DNA from: Oceanispirochaeta sp. M1
Lineage (GTDB): Bacteria; Spirochaetota; Spirochaetia; DSM-2461
Assembly: GCF_003346715.1 (NCBI RefSeq)
Contig: NZ_QQPQ01000011.1
Location: 1 to 64,000 of the forward strand
DNA: 64,000 bases
Direction of reading: 5' to 3'
Shown: positions 6,939 through 16,518 of the stretch, piece after piece
How the letters are laid out: every line of letters begins with the position of its first letter
Position numbering within the stretch: position 1 is the stretch's first letter
Translations under genes and position numbers: made by a program
The notes under the pieces: generated by a model
Told to the model about the DNA's origin: nothing
What the model saw: only the letters and a program-made list of their open reading frames with translations
Database searches by the model: none

Positions 6939-8969
6939 TTGATTTACTTAACAGAGAATCAGCACGATTCATCCCTTACCCTTGTTCAGAACAATCGTAC
7001 TCTAGGCAAATTGATCTACAGGATCACCCGGGACAAACACAGCCTGTTTGCATCCTCTATCCAAGTTACGGATACCACAGTATTGGTGGATTTGGGTTCA
7101 GCCACAATATCTGATACTCTTTCTGAAAAAGATGGACAAATTGTAATAGATCGCAAATGGCAGATAAACAAGCCGGGAAAATGGAAGCTCCACTGCCTCT
7201 TTGAAGTTGGCGATGATAGTTTGAACAACTGGGTGGTCCCGGCTGTCATGTATGATGAAAACCGTAGGGGGCAGGGGCATTACCCTAAGGGTGGTCTGAA
7301 CATAGGCTGGTCTTTTCGAGAAGATCGGATGCCCATACCATCCTGCTCCATTCTGCACAATGATAAGACCTTTATTTCACTTCACAGCGATCCTGCTGAT
7401 AAAGAAAAGGACCTTTCCAGTATTAAAACTTTTCAATCAGAGGGACATACTTTTTTTGATATCCAGGTTCCCTACTGTGAAGAGCCGGGAACATACCGGG
7501 AAAAAGGGCTGTTCCTGGGGGGGCTGGCAGGCCGGAGTGAAAGCGTCTATTCCCTGAAAAAACAGGACCTGCCCTTCAATTATTCCCGACGGTTTTACCT
7601 GAATTGCCGGGAGGACCTGGAAAACCCGGCCTTTATCTATCGATATCTGTCTGAGAAGGCCCTGGATGGTAATCCTCCTCACAGAGAGAAGAAGTTCCCC
7701 CTCAGCTGGAGCCGCATTGCCGGATTGAAACTGAATCATATTCAGTTTCTTATTCACAAAGACCCCAAACGGGGAGTCTACGGATTGAAAATGGGGAAGG
7801 GGAATGGGTTTTTTCAACTTTGGTACGGAAGGCTCATTGCCTCTTTTCTGGGCAGAAACATAGAAGCCGCCACCATTCTGGCCCGTTTGGCACAGGAAAC
7901 GGGTCAGGAAAAACTTCTTGATCAGGCAGAGCAGATTGCCCGCTTCTTTGTAAAAGGGGCACAGGACAATGGCGGTTATTACGATTCCTACAACCTGAAG
8001 AAACATTGCTGGGAGAGCTACTGCGGGCCCGATCCTGAAAAGAAGCTCAGTACGGGTTTTAATACCCGCAGTACCGGAGAGGCTATGCTCTACTTTCTGC
8101 GGCTGGATTCGCTGCTCAAGTCACAGGGGCGGGAGATTCCGGAAATACACACTATGATCAGGAAAACAGTCCGTTTTTTTCTAGATCACCAACTCCAGGG
8201 AGAGGATGGGGGGAGCTACGGCCGCTGGTGGAGCCGTGAGGGAGAGCTCCTGGATGGGGAAACCAGTAACGGCGCCCACATCATACCTTTTCTTATTGAA
8301 TACGAAAAATTATTCGGGAAGAGCGAAGAGATCACCGCGTCCTTAATAAAGGCCGCAGATTACTATGGCCGGATGATCGAAAATAATGATTTTTATGGAG
8401 ATACCCTCGACGCGGACTGTGTGGATAAAGAGGCTGCCATGATCCTTTTACGAAGTTTTATGGATTTGTATGAGCATATGGGTAATCCTGAGTATCTGGA
8501 CAAGGCTGAAATTGCGGCGTCCTATATTCTGAGTTGGACATGGACCTATAACGTCCCTTTCAGACCCGGCAGCAAGGCGGCTCAACAGGGGATTCAAACC
8601 CTGGGGCTTACATCCGTCTCTGTGGGGCATCATCATCTGGATTTTATAGGATTCTACTCGGCCTATGATTTCTTAAGGCTGTGGAAGGCCAGGGGTGAAG
8701 AGAGCTGGAAAGCATATGCCCATCTGCTCATGGATGCCTGTTCTCAGCTGATCGCCACAGAAACAAATAGATTGGGACGCTCAAAAGATTTCCTGGGCTG
8801 GCAACCGGAACAGATCAACCAAACAAATTGGGATTACGCCCATCACTGGCTGGGATCTAAGGGTGATTTTCGTTTCTGTGATGCCTGGGTTGTGGTTTTA
8901 ACCCTGGGATCTATGTTGGATATACGGCAGCGTTTTCCTGAGGAACTGTCATTTACCCTCGAGAGATAA
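6939..8969 (+). CDS. Predicted six-hairpin (alpha/alpha)6-barrel glycosidase
   Basis: A 676-residue protein without a signal peptide, so probably cytoplasmic. Residues 1-240 look beta-rich. Residues 250-660 are a helical region with repeated aromatic and acidic motifs (FARRF-like repeats, DNGGYYDSYN, EDGGSYGRWWSREGELL, NGAHIIPFLIEYEKL, NQTNWDYAHHWLG) typical of the six-hairpin glycosidase superfamily, which includes unsaturated glucuronyl hydrolases and GH127-like enzymes. I cannot name the GH family. The start is TTG at 6939 with GGAAGGA about ten bases upstream. It stands alone downstream of a structured element. Substrate unknown. Confidence 0.55.
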   Translation: MIYLTENQHDSSLTLVQNNRTLGKLIYRITRDKHSLFASSIQVTDTTVLVDLGSATISDTLSEKDGQIVIDRKWQINKPGKWKLHCLFEVGDDSLNNWVVPAVMYDENRRGQGHYPKGGLNIGWSFREDRMPIPSCSILHNDKTFISLHSDPADKEKDLSSIKTFQSEGHTFFDIQVPYCEEPGTYREKGLFLGGLAGRSESVYSLKKQDLPFNYSRRFYLNCREDLENPAFIYRYLSEKALDGNPPHREKKFPLSWSRIAGLKLNHIQFLIHKDPKRGVYGLKMGKGNGFFQLWYGRLIASFLGRNIEAATILARLAQETGQEKLLDQAEQIARFFVKGAQDNGGYYDSYNLKKHCWESYCGPDPEKKLSTGFNTRSTGEAMLYFLRLDSLLKSQGREIPEIHTMIRKTVRFFLDHQLQGEDGGSYGRWWSREGELLDGETSNGAHIIPFLIEYEKLFGKSEEITASLIKAADYYGRMIENNDFYGDTLDADCVDKEAAMILLRSFMDLYEHMGNPEYLDKAEIAASYILSWTWTYNVPFRPGSKAAQQGIQTLGLTSVSVGHHHLDFIGFYSAYDFLRLWKARGEESWKAYAHLLMDACSQLIATETNRLGRSKDFLGWQPEQINQTNWDYAHHWLGSKGDFRFCDAWVVVLTLGSMLDIRQRFPEELSFTLER

Positions 8970-8971
8970 GT

Positions 8972-9430
8972 TTAATGTTTCTTATTCATTTTATCTGCAA
9001 TTTGCGGGTAATGCTCTTTTAAGCAATCAGGACATAAGCTGTGACTTATATCTGCTCCAGAATGATTCTGAAGATAGGTATCTACCTGTTCCCAGGAACC
9101 TGAATCATCCCGTATTCTTTTACAGTATGAACATAAAGGAAGGATACCTTTTAACTGTTTAATTTCACCAATAGCATCTTCCAGCTTTTTTGGTTTTTTT
9201 TCTAATTCTGTATTGAGTCGGAGAACCTTTTTTTTATTTTTAATTACAATACATAATAAAGCAAACATAAGAACAAGACTGGTTGAAATAATTTCATCAA
9301 TTTCATAGGCCTCATATCGTCTAGCAAACTCTATAGCTTTCTCTAAAACATCAAATTTACTGAATATTACAAAACTGATAACAGCTATGAGAACTAATGT
9401 CAGGGCATCATTATTTAACATCTTTTTCAT
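8972..9430 (-). CDS. Membrane-anchored protein with CSYCKxIRDD zinc-type motif
   Basis: A 152-residue protein. It has two hydrophobic segments near residues 9-27 and 45-65, a short coiled region (TELEKKPKKLEDAIGEIKQLKG), and the C-terminal signature LPLCSYCKRIRDDSGSWEQV ... ISHSLCPDCLKEHYP. That tail is often found at the end of bacterial response regulators, sensor kinases and chemoreceptor-like proteins and carries two CxxC pairs. Here it stands without a signalling domain. I place the start at ATG 9430 (MKKMLNND), because the longer frame runs through GC-rich repeat-like sequence. It follows the chemoreceptor gene on the same strand. A signalling accessory role is inferred. Confidence 0.65.
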   Translation of the reverse strand: MKKMLNNDALTLVLIAVISFVIFSKFDVLEKAIEFARRYEAYEIDEIISTSLVLMFALLCIVIKNKKKVLRLNTELEKKPKKLEDAIGEIKQLKGILPLCSYCKRIRDDSGSWEQVDTYLQNHSGADISHSLCPDCLKEHYPQIADKMNKKH

Positions 9431-9450
9431 TGTTTGGTATCCTTTTTTAA

Positions 9451-9481
9451 GGAAGAACCGCCTGTCCGCCAGGAGGCCCCG
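9451..9481. repeat. Possible tail fragment of the dispersed element (E)
   Basis: A short GC-rich stretch with CCTGTCCGCCAGGAGGCC resembles the terminal hairpin region of the structured element (conserved CCTGTCC followed by a GCC/GGC hairpin). It lies between the chemoreceptor stop codon and the inferred start of the downstream gene. Short, so weakly supported. Confidence 0.35.
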
Positions 9482-9482
9482 T

Positions 9483-11360
9483 CTATTCAACCTTGAATGA
9501 CTTTACAAGATCCATCGTCTTATTACTTATGTCATCAGTTTTCTGTGTGATTGATATCAATTCACCTACATTCTCACTGACTGTTGCATTCTTCCTGCTG
9601 ATCTCTTTACAGTTTTCAAAGGAGTGGCTTGAGTTGTTTTCAAGCAATGTGAGAGCATCCTGCATGCTTTTTCCCTGTTCTGAGATGGTGGCAGTCAGGG
9701 TATTCAGGTTTTCTGTCATCTCTTTAGTGTTCATCAGCTGATCGAGTACCTGCTTGTTTGCTACATCATGTTCTACCATGGATTCAGTGATGGAAACGGT
9801 CTCATTATCAATAATTTCAATTCCATCTTTCATCTCAGAGAATATCTTACCAGTCTCTTCGGCTACTTTCCGGGAGATATCTATCTCGCTTAATATTTTT
9901 CTAAGGTTCACACTGCTTGTTTTGGTATGGATGGCTGTATTTTCAGCCAGTTTCCGGATTTCGTCAGCAACAACCGAAAATCCTTTTCCTGCATTTCCTG
10001 CATGAGCCGCTTCAATGGCTGCATTCATGGCCAGCAGGTTGGTCTGGGCTGCAATGCCCGATATAAGGGAGTTGATCTCAATAAGACTCTTTGAGAATTC
10101 AACCACATTGGAGACAGACGATACTGTGAGATCAATTTTCTCCTGACCCTCACTAAAGACTCCTGTAATCTCTTTTGTCTTGATTTTAACTTTCGATGTC
10201 CGCTGTGATACCTCCCGGATGGAGGCTATCATCTCTTCTACCGCAGCAGATGATTCTGTGACACTTTCTGACTGCATCTCAACCTTGTTTACAATCTTAT
10301 CGAGGTTCTCTCCAAGAGACTGTCCTGTATGAAGGGCAGCCTTTACACTCTCGTATTCATTCTCAATGGTCGCTGTCAGATTGTTTATGCCTTCACCGAT
10401 TTCATGAACACTCTCCGAGGATTTTGTAATGTTTTCAAACAGACTGTTCTGATAGGATTTCATGCTGCCGAACATTTGGCCGGTTTTTTTTAAATGATCA
10501 CAGATTAAGTCACTGAATTTGTTTATTCGATGACTCATTGTGGCAAGCTCATCTACTGATGATATATTTATCCTCTTAGTCAGATCTTTTTCGTCAGAGA
10601 CCATTTCGGCAAGTCTGTCATTCACAATTTTATAGAGGAGAGATGAGTTTTTAGCCCAGATAAGGACAAGAGATATGGCCACAGCAATAAAGACGATAGT
10701 ATAGGGTGCGGACTTTATAATAATACTTTTCAATAAATCAATGCTCTCCATCTGAGCATTTCCATGACTCAGAAATATCAGGAAGGTTAATGAGGATGCA
10801 AACAGGAGTGACATGAGAGTCATAAACGATGGGATAATAATATGTTTACTCTTTTGTCTTTTAAGAAGCATAGTGTCTGAGCAGATGAATAGGTTTGCTT
10901 CTGAAAGAAAGTGCACGATCAGGTTATCCAGGAGTATATAAGAGAGTCCGGCGCTCAGCATAAAACAGGCCTGAACCAGGCCTGAGAAGACAGCAACATA
11001 AATTCCGTTCACATCTGTAAAATTCATCAGATAGATTGAGATAATCCCGATATTTAATAAGCTCGACAGAAGAAATATTAAAAGGATTTTTAAGGGTGAA
11101 GAACTTATTGTAGATAGAAAGTTTTCATAGGACTCTTTCTCATTAATAGATGGTATGGAAGCATTATCAAAGAGTCTGACTTTGCTATTTAAAACTATAT
11201 TTAAAACAAGTGGTGTCAGAATTGCCTGAACAATGATGATGATCAGGACTTGACCTGTGCCGGTTTTTAAAAACTGATTATACATCAGGAGTAACAGCAG
11301 GCTGTTTGCCACTGCCGGTACTGTAATTATGCCTAATCTGAATTGGGTTTTTATATTCAT
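9483..11360 (-). CDS. Methyl-accepting chemotaxis protein with multi-helix membrane sensor
   Basis: A 625-residue chemoreceptor. Residues 1-240 contain about six hydrophobic segments and no large periplasmic loop, so the sensor region is mostly membrane-embedded. A HAMP-like segment follows (about 235-290), then a long coiled coil with the highly conserved signalling tip [18 protein letters not shown] and [17 protein letters not shown]. Receptors of this type activate CheA through CheW and control flagellar rotation. No CheR-binding pentapeptide is visible at the C-terminus. Its ligand cannot be predicted. The downstream small membrane gene may be co-transcribed. Confidence 0.9.
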   Translation of the reverse strand: MNIKTQFRLGIITVPAVANSLLLLLMYNQFLKTGTGQVLIIIIVQAILTPLVLNIVLNSKVRLFDNASIPSINEKESYENFLSTISSSPLKILLIFLLSSLLNIGIISIYLMNFTDVNGIYVAVFSGLVQACFMLSAGLSYILLDNLIVHFLSEANLFICSDTMLLKRQKSKHIIIPSFMTLMSLLFASSLTFLIFLSHGNAQMESIDLLKSIIIKSAPYTIVFIAVAISLVLIWAKNSSLLYKIVNDRLAEMVSDEKDLTKRINISSVDELATMSHRINKFSDLICDHLKKTGQMFGSMKSYQNSLFENITKSSESVHEIGEGINNLTATIENEYESVKAALHTGQSLGENLDKIVNKVEMQSESVTESSAAVEEMIASIREVSQRTSKVKIKTKEITGVFSEGQEKIDLTVSSVSNVVEFSKSLIEINSLISGIAAQTNLLAMNAAIEAAHAGNAGKGFSVVADEIRKLAENTAIHTKTSSVNLRKILSEIDISRKVAEETGKIFSEMKDGIEIIDNETVSITESMVEHDVANKQVLDQLMNTKEMTENLNTLTATISEQGKSMQDALTLLENNSSHSFENCKEISRKNATVSENVGELISITQKTDDISNKTMDLVKSFKVE

Positions 11361-11466
11361 GTTCTATCCTAATTTAATTTATTTTAATTTTAAAATCATT
11401 GCGCTGGAAGTATAACTTATGTCAGAGGAAATTTGTCATATTTTTTTAATCTATCTTCCAAGAAGT

Positions 11467-11503
11467 AGCTCAAGCGGAGAGCCCGTCCGCCCATAGGCAG
11501 GCT
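11467..11503. repeat. Tail fragment of the dispersed element (D)
   Basis: The stretch GCTCAAGCGGAGAGCCCGTC followed by CGCCCATAGGCAGG matches the 3' part of the structured element (copy C: GCTAGAGTGGAGAGCCCGGC plus hairpin). The 5' part is absent. It lies between the chemoreceptor and the DUF5698-type gene. Confidence 0.55.
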
Positions 11504-11604
11504 ATACATATATTAATACAGATTGGTTTATAATAGAGTAAAACGCTATACACATTATATCCAAATGACTATATTTGGCTCATTCTGTTACCTGGGAGAA
11601 TAAT

Positions 11605-12135
11605 ATGTCAGATGTACTTCAAATTGCTGGAATGATCCTTCTCTTAAGAATTGGTCAGGATACCCTTTTCCTTGCCAAGATTGATGCATTCAGCAGAGGG
11701 AACAGGTTCTATTCTCTTGGAATCAATTTTTTTGAAGCCATGTATGGCATCACTGTCATAAAGATAATTCTATCTTTGATGCAGCAGAATCCCTACTATG
11801 TGATAATTTACGGTCTGGGATCAATGTTGGGGGGCCAGTTAAGTGGATTTATCAAAAAGAAGCTGGATAAACAACTTATTGGTCAAAGGCAGTATTATGT
11901 CCGTATTTCACTGGAAAGCGATAAAGATAGAACAGAATTGATACAGATCCTTTCTGACAGAGAATTTGAGTTCACCATGTCCACCAGAACCTATCTGAAC
12001 GGTAATTCCAAACTGATAATAGAAGGTTCAATTGCCAACAGGCAGAGAATGATAGAATTGAAAGAAATCCTGAGAGGAAGGCCTGGAAAACATGTTACCT
12101 TCCTCCGGGCAGATGAAATATATCTATTGGAATAA
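11605..12135 (+). CDS. UPF0316/DUF5698-type membrane protein with DUF2179 domain
   Basis: A 176-residue protein. The N-terminal half has three hydrophobic segments (residues 3-17, about 38-56 and 60-80) with the family-like LLLRIGQDTLFLAKIDAFSR and YGLGSMLGGQLSGF. The C-terminal half is a DUF2179-like alpha-beta domain (YYVRISLESDKDRTELIQIL onward). This pattern is that of bacterial UPF0316 proteins of unknown function. The ATG at 11605 is chosen because GGGAGAA precedes it; the ten-codon longer frame has no ribosome binding site. The downstream zinc-ribbon gene follows after 35 bases and may be in the same transcript. Confidence 0.75.
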   Translation: MSDVLQIAGMILLLRIGQDTLFLAKIDAFSRGNRFYSLGINFFEAMYGITVIKIILSLMQQNPYYVIIYGLGSMLGGQLSGFIKKKLDKQLIGQRQYYVRISLESDKDRTELIQILSDREFEFTMSTRTYLNGNSKLIIEGSIANRQRMIELKEILRGRPGKHVTFLRADEIYLLE

Positions 12136-12170
12136 ATTAAGTAAAATTCAGGTATATAAGAGAGGTTTTT

Positions 12171-12389
12171 ATGGTTTGTCCTGATTGTAATGGAACACTC
12201 AAGGGTGCCGGTACTCTATACAGCTGCAGTGAATGCGGTATTTCTTGGGAGATCTTGTTTAAATGTGAAGTCTGTATGAATACTGTGACTCAAATGTCCA
12301 GCTGCGGGTCTGTCAGCTTTTTCTGCGACACATGCAAGCATCTGAAATCACGGGAGTCTATGAATAAAGAATTTATCAGGAAAGGATGA
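12171..12389 (+). CDS. YfgJ-like zinc-ribbon protein
   Basis: A 72-residue protein made of two zinc ribbons: CPDC and CSEC (residues 3-6 and 20-23), then CEVC, the CGS element and CDTC. The order and spacing (including SCGSVSFFCDTC) resemble E. coli YfgJ (DUF1407). The role of that family is unknown; a zinc-bound cytoplasmic protein is the safe reading. A ribosome binding site AGAGAGG precedes the ATG. Confidence 0.75.
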   Translation: MVCPDCNGTLKGAGTLYSCSECGISWEILFKCEVCMNTVTQMSSCGSVSFFCDTCKHLKSRESMNKEFIRKG

Positions 12390-12422
12390 TCTCCCGGCGG
12401 CGGTGACAGGTCCGGAATAAAG

Positions 12423-13559
12423 CTACTCCTTAAGATTTCGAATCGATTCTCCCTCATTGATATGGGGAGGAAATACATAGGAATAGTCATGATTTCTGAA
12501 GTCGGGATCATCAACCATTTTCAGTATATTCTGTCCGACTTTCACTCCCATTTCAAATCCGGGGTGAATGGATGCAGTGATTTTCCGTTCCTTCCAGTCA
12601 GAGCCGGAATAGTCAAAACCTACAACAGAATAATCACCTGGTACGGAGATTCCCTTTTCTGCGAATATTTCCATTATCATATTCAGAACCATGTAATTGC
12701 AGCAGACAATGGCCGTGACCCGGGGGAGACTCTTTATGAATTTCCATAGGGTCCCGGGGAAGCTCTTTTTATTAAAACTTTCGTCAGAGACACACCATTT
12801 GACATACTCATCCTTGAAGACAGCGTCGTATTTGATGATATTGCGCATAAAACCGTTGTATTTTTCCTGTCCCTGGTAGTTATCATACATAAAGATACCG
12901 GCAATGTGTCTGTGTCCGTTTTCCGTGAGTCTGCGGACCAGTTCATCAGCACATTGGGCATCGTCAATCGTCACCCTGGGGTAGGGTGAGCCCATATAGT
13001 AGTTGTTAAAAAAGATAAGCCTTGTATTCTTCTTGTCTATCAGGGAGTAGCAGTCAAGATTGGGATTCATGATACTGGCCTTGACGCCGTCTACTATCAA
13101 TCCGTCAAAACCTGTAGAGCAGGATTTAAGACAGCTGCGTTCATTGGACAGTTTGTTGTCGGTAATGAATATCTTCAGTTCTATGGAATCCTTATTCAAT
13201 GAATGCTTGATGCCCCGGACAAGGTTCGAACTCGTATTGTAATCATATCCCTGGGTAATAAATCCTATCTGAATTTTAGATCTGTCCTCGGGGCCGTTCT
13301 CCTTCAGGGCATAGTTTCTGTCAAAAAAAGTTCCGCTCCCTTTAACCGAGTAGATCCTCCCTTCATCCCGTAAGATCTTCATGGCCAGACGAACGGTCTC
13401 TCTGCTGACTGAAAATTTGCTGCAGAGGAAATTTTCTGAAGGGAGCTTGTTGTTGAGAGTAAATTTATTTTGATCTATAAATATTTTTATGTAGTCATAA
13501 ACCCTGCGGTATTTTTTCTGGTTTACAATTTCATTTTTCAGTTCTTCCAGAAGCACCAA
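12423..13559 (-). CDS. GntR-type regulator with LacI-like sensor domain
   Basis: A roughly 378-residue transcription factor. Residues 15-85 are a GntR winged helix (KLPSENFLCSKFSVSRETVR, LRDEGRIYSVKGSGTFF) and residues 95-370 are a periplasmic-binding-protein/LacI-like sensor (GFITQGYDYNTSS, GFDGLIVDG, VTIDDAQCADELVRRL, VVGFDYSGSD). This is the AraR-type architecture, which normally senses sugars. The start is a weak TTG at 13559 or GTG at 13556. It lies downstream of the sulfatase and transporter genes on the same strand, so it probably regulates that operon, perhaps through the dyad at 18171-18205. Confidence 0.85.
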   Translation of the reverse strand: MVLLEELKNEIVNQKKYRRVYDYIKIFIDQNKFTLNNKLPSENFLCSKFSVSRETVRLAMKILRDEGRIYSVKGSGTFFDRNYALKENGPEDRSKIQIGFITQGYDYNTSSNLVRGIKHSLNKDSIELKIFITDNKLSNERSCLKSCSTGFDGLIVDGVKASIMNPNLDCYSLIDKKNTRLIFFNNYYMGSPYPRVTIDDAQCADELVRRLTENGHRHIAGIFMYDNYQGQEKYNGFMRNIIKYDAVFKDEYVKWCVSDESFNKKSFPGTLWKFIKSLPRVTAIVCCNYMVLNMIMEIFAEKGISVPGDYSVVGFDYSGSDWKERKITASIHPGFEMGVKVGQNILKMVDDPDFRNHDYSYVFPPHINEGESIRNLKE

Positions 13560-13591
13560 CCTTTTATTCCAAATTAACAGAGATGTTCAGC

Positions 13592-13658
13592 GGGGTCAAA
13601 TCGATTCTTATTTTAATGGCTGACCCCCTCATTGCCGCCTGAATCCTTTCGGATTCAG
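13592..13658 (-). terminator. Stem-loops between sulfatase and regulator genes
   Basis: Two hairpins occupy the gap. GGGGTCA (13592-13598) can pair with TGACCCC (13621-13627) across a long loop, and CTGAATCC/GGATTCAG (13639-13658, loop TTTC) overlaps the sulfatase stop codon. There is no strong T-run on the minus strand after the second stem, so this could be a weak terminator or an mRNA-stabilising structure. Confidence 0.4.
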
Positions 13659-15019
13659 TTGATTCTGACCATGGAGTTCACTCCGTCATACTCGGCTTCA
13701 CAGATTCGTTCCACCAGTCTGGTCCTTAACGTCATCTTCACATCCTGATACGCCGGATCATCCATCACATTATCTCGCTGATAAGGATCTTTTTTCAGAT
13801 CATACAGATAGTCGTCCTCGTATTCCCGGCTGCCGGGATGAATGCCTCCATGCTTACCCGGGGCATAGACTCCATAGCTATAATCCTCTGTTCTGAGGAC
13901 ACGGCCCACCCGGCTTTCGGATATCTGGGCAAAGACATCGTTGCTCCGCTCGGGATTGCCTTCGACCACAGATAGAAGATCTTCCCCGATCATGGGAGTT
14001 CTTTCAGGAATTCCGGCCATGGCCAACAGGGATTTAGGGAGGCTGGCCGTACTGACCAGGTCTTTCACGACCATGCCGCCCTTGTAGGCCCCGCCTCGTA
14101 TTACAAGGGGAACCCGAAGACACGCATCATGGCCGCTCCGCTTGTAATCATCATAACCGTTGAGATGGTCATCCTGGTTTCTGGTGCGGAAGTGGGAGCC
14201 GTGATCGGAGGTGAAAACAATGATTGTCTCTTCGTAAATGCCTTCATCCTTCAGGCTCTGGATTATGCGTCCCAGATTTCTGTCCACACTCTCACAGGCC
14301 CCCAGATAATCGGGATACTCCTCCCTGTAATCACCTTCCTTACCTTCGAGATCTCCGGGAACCGGGAACTCCCTGAATTTCTCTTTTGAGCCTATGGGGC
14401 CCTGGTAGTGATGGGCATCATTCTGATGATGAGGTTCAATATGGGATACCGTCAGAAAAAAGGGTTTATCCTTTGATCTCTGTTTCAGAAAATCCAGGGC
14501 AAAATCAGTGATGCAGTCGGCCCTGTAACCCGAAAACTCAATCTTGTTCATGTCTTCGTCAAAGATATAACCGCCGTATCCGTCTGAGGTAAACTCAAGA
14601 ACATCTGAGGCTCTCCAGTATCCCCTGTATCCGCCCCTTCGTTCCGGCGGGATAGGAGCATCCGTATAATCGATGACTGGGGGCTTCTCCATTTCGCCGT
14701 CCGAAGCCAGATGCCATTTGCCTACATACCCTGTTTCGTACCCGGCATCGGTAAAATGTGTTCCCAGGGTTTGGCTTTCCAGGGGGAGGGCAATGCTATT
14801 TCTGAAGCAGCCGTTTGTTGTGGGGTACTGCCCTGTCTGCAGCAGGGCCCGGCAGGGACCGCATACAGGCTGGGGTGTAAAAGAAAGTTCGAAACGGACC
14901 CCCTCATGGGCCAATGCATCCAGCTGGGGTGTTATATCGAGTTCCTGTCCGTAGCAGCCGCAGGTATCGGCTCTCTGCTGGTCGGAAAAGTAAAAAATAA
15001 TATTAGGCTTCTTCAACAT
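13655..15019 (-). CDS. Type I sulfatase (alkaline-phosphatase superfamily)
   Basis: A 454-residue sulfatase. The N-terminus has the metal site block NIIFYFSDQQRADTCGCYG (residues 6-24). The catalytic signature CGPCR is at residues 53-57; in type I sulfatases the first Cys of CxPxR is converted to formylglycine. Later blocks include GYVGKWHL, SHIEPHHQNDAHHY and FTSDHGSH, the usual second metal and substrate blocks. There is no signal peptide, so it acts in the cytoplasm and a maturation enzyme (FGE or the radical-SAM type) must be encoded elsewhere. The start ATG at 15019 has AGGAG upstream and overlaps the end of tctA by 17 bases, which argues for translational coupling. Likely desulfates the compound imported by the transporter. 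Confidence 0.9.
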   Translation of the reverse strand: MLKKPNIIFYFSDQQRADTCGCYGQELDITPQLDALAHEGVRFELSFTPQPVCGPCRALLQTGQYPTTNGCFRNSIALPLESQTLGTHFTDAGYETGYVGKWHLASDGEMEKPPVIDYTDAPIPPERRGGYRGYWRASDVLEFTSDGYGGYIFDEDMNKIEFSGYRADCITDFALDFLKQRSKDKPFFLTVSHIEPHHQNDAHHYQGPIGSKEKFREFPVPGDLEGKEGDYREEYPDYLGACESVDRNLGRIIQSLKDEGIYEETIIVFTSDHGSHFRTRNQDDHLNGYDDYKRSGHDACLRVPLVIRGGAYKGGMVVKDLVSTASLPKSLLAMAGIPERTPMIGEDLLSVVEGNPERSNDVFAQISESRVGRVLRTEDYSYGVYAPGKHGGIHPGSREYEDDYLYDLKKDPYQRDNVMDDPAYQDVKMTLRTRLVERICEAEYDGVNSMVRIN

Positions 15020-16508
15020 GATCTCCTGGTGTTTTTTCATTCAGTTTGCCCTTCAGGATAACAAAAAGGGATAGCGCAATGATCAGGATCAATGCAATGC
15101 TTATGGGAGAGCTGACAAAGATATTCCAGCTCCCGTCGGAAAGTTTGAGGGATCGTCTGAAATTCTCTTCCGTGATGGGTCCCAGAACCAGTCCCAGTAG
15201 AACCGGAATGGTGGGAATCTCCAGTTTATTCAGGATATAGGCCAGGACGGCGAAACTGAGAGCGACATAGATATCAAACATGGATGTTTTGACAGAGTAG
15301 GCCCCGGCAAAACAGAATATCACAATAATCGGGGTCAGAATGGCGATGGGTATCCTGATTATTTTTGCAAAGATCGGTGTCAGGAATTTTCCCTGGAGAA
15401 ACATGAATATGTTAACAAATATAAGCCCCAGCATGATGGCATACATAGTCACACCATGATTGACAAAGAGCTTTGGTCCGGGTGTCAGTCCATTGATCAT
15501 CAGGGCACCCAGCATAATGGCCACAGCGCCGTCTCCGGGAATCCCCAGAGTCAGGAGGGGAATCAATGTTGCCCCTGTGACCGCATTGTTCGCCGTTTCG
15601 GTTGCGGCAATTCCCTCAATGGAACCCTTGCCGAATTCCCCGGGAGTCTTACTCATCCTCTTAGCTCTGTCATAACTGACAAAGGAGGCCATGGATGCAC
15701 CAGTTCCCGGTATGATGCCTATGATGACACCGATAAGAGATGAAATAATGGCAGGCTTAGCCATCTTTTTATAATCGGCCCTGGTTATTTTATTGAGTTT
15801 CTTTTCTTCTTTATGGAGCTGAGGGGTTTCAACTTTTTTCTCTTTTTTACTTTTCCCCAGTATTTCACTCAGAGCGAAGAGTCCGATCAGACAGATTACC
15901 AGATCGAATCCGGAATACAAATTTATATTATTGAATATAAATCGTGTATTGCTTGTCATGGGGTCCAGACCGATGGTCGCAATAAACAGTCCCAGGGCAC
16001 CTGCCATAATTCCATTTATCAGGGTTTTACCCGATACACCGGCAATGATGGTCAGTCCGAAGGCACACACAAGAAAATATTCGGGAGTACCCATCTTTTG
16101 AGCAAAAACACTGACCTGAGGTGCCAGAAACAGGAGAATCACAGCACTGACTATGCCTCCGAAGGTAGATGCCTGGAGGGCGATATTCAGGGCCTTATGA
16201 GTCTGGCCTCTTTGGGACAGGGGGTAGCCGTCCAGCATGGTCGCCGTGGCATGCGGGGTTCCGGGAGTTCTGATCAGAATAGCAGAAATCGATCCTCCAA
16301 AGCTTCCCGCGCAATACATTCCCAGTAGAAACATAAAGGACTGTATGGCACCCATGGAGTAGGTGAAGGGAAGAAAGAGAACAATGCATAATATAACAGT
16401 CAGACCGGGTATGGCTCCGAAGATCATCCCCAGGAGCAGTCCGATATTCATTGCTATAAAGTTTGACAGTTGAAACAGCTGTTGAAAGCCTTCTATAAAC
16501 AAATTCAT
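15003..16508 (-). CDS. tctA: Tripartite tricarboxylate transporter, large membrane subunit (TctA)
   Basis: A 501-residue protein with about twelve membrane segments and the TctA signatures LLGMIFGAIPGLTVILCIVL (residues 20-39), GSISAILIRTPGTPHATATM, a second copy GVIIGIIPGTGASMASFVSY, and NNAVTGATLIPLLTLGIPGD. TctA subunits form the transport channel of TTT systems, which are secondary transporters of organic acids and related anions fed by a periplasmic binding protein. It is the third gene of a tctC-tctB-tctA order, ten bases after tctB, and overlaps the sulfatase gene. Confidence 0.93.
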   Translation of the reverse strand: MNLFIEGFQQLFQLSNFIAMNIGLLLGMIFGAIPGLTVILCIVLFLPFTYSMGAIQSFMFLLGMYCAGSFGGSISAILIRTPGTPHATATMLDGYPLSQRGQTHKALNIALQASTFGGIVSAVILLFLAPQVSVFAQKMGTPEYFLVCAFGLTIIAGVSGKTLINGIMAGALGLFIATIGLDPMTSNTRFIFNNINLYSGFDLVICLIGLFALSEILGKSKKEKKVETPQLHKEEKKLNKITRADYKKMAKPAIISSLIGVIIGIIPGTGASMASFVSYDRAKRMSKTPGEFGKGSIEGIAATETANNAVTGATLIPLLTLGIPGDGAVAIMLGALMINGLTPGPKLFVNHGVTMYAIMLGLIFVNIFMFLQGKFLTPIFAKIIRIPIAILTPIIVIFCFAGAYSVKTSMFDIYVALSFAVLAYILNKLEIPTIPVLLGLVLGPITEENFRRSLKLSDGSWNIFVSSPISIALILIIALSLFVILKGKLNEKTPGDHVEEA

Positions 16509-16518
16509 AATATATCCT

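Noticed and set aside
6721-6942. 73-codon open frame across structured element B
   Set aside because: It follows the repeat through its whole length, has no ribosome binding site or family features, and overlaps the TTG start of the real downstream gene.
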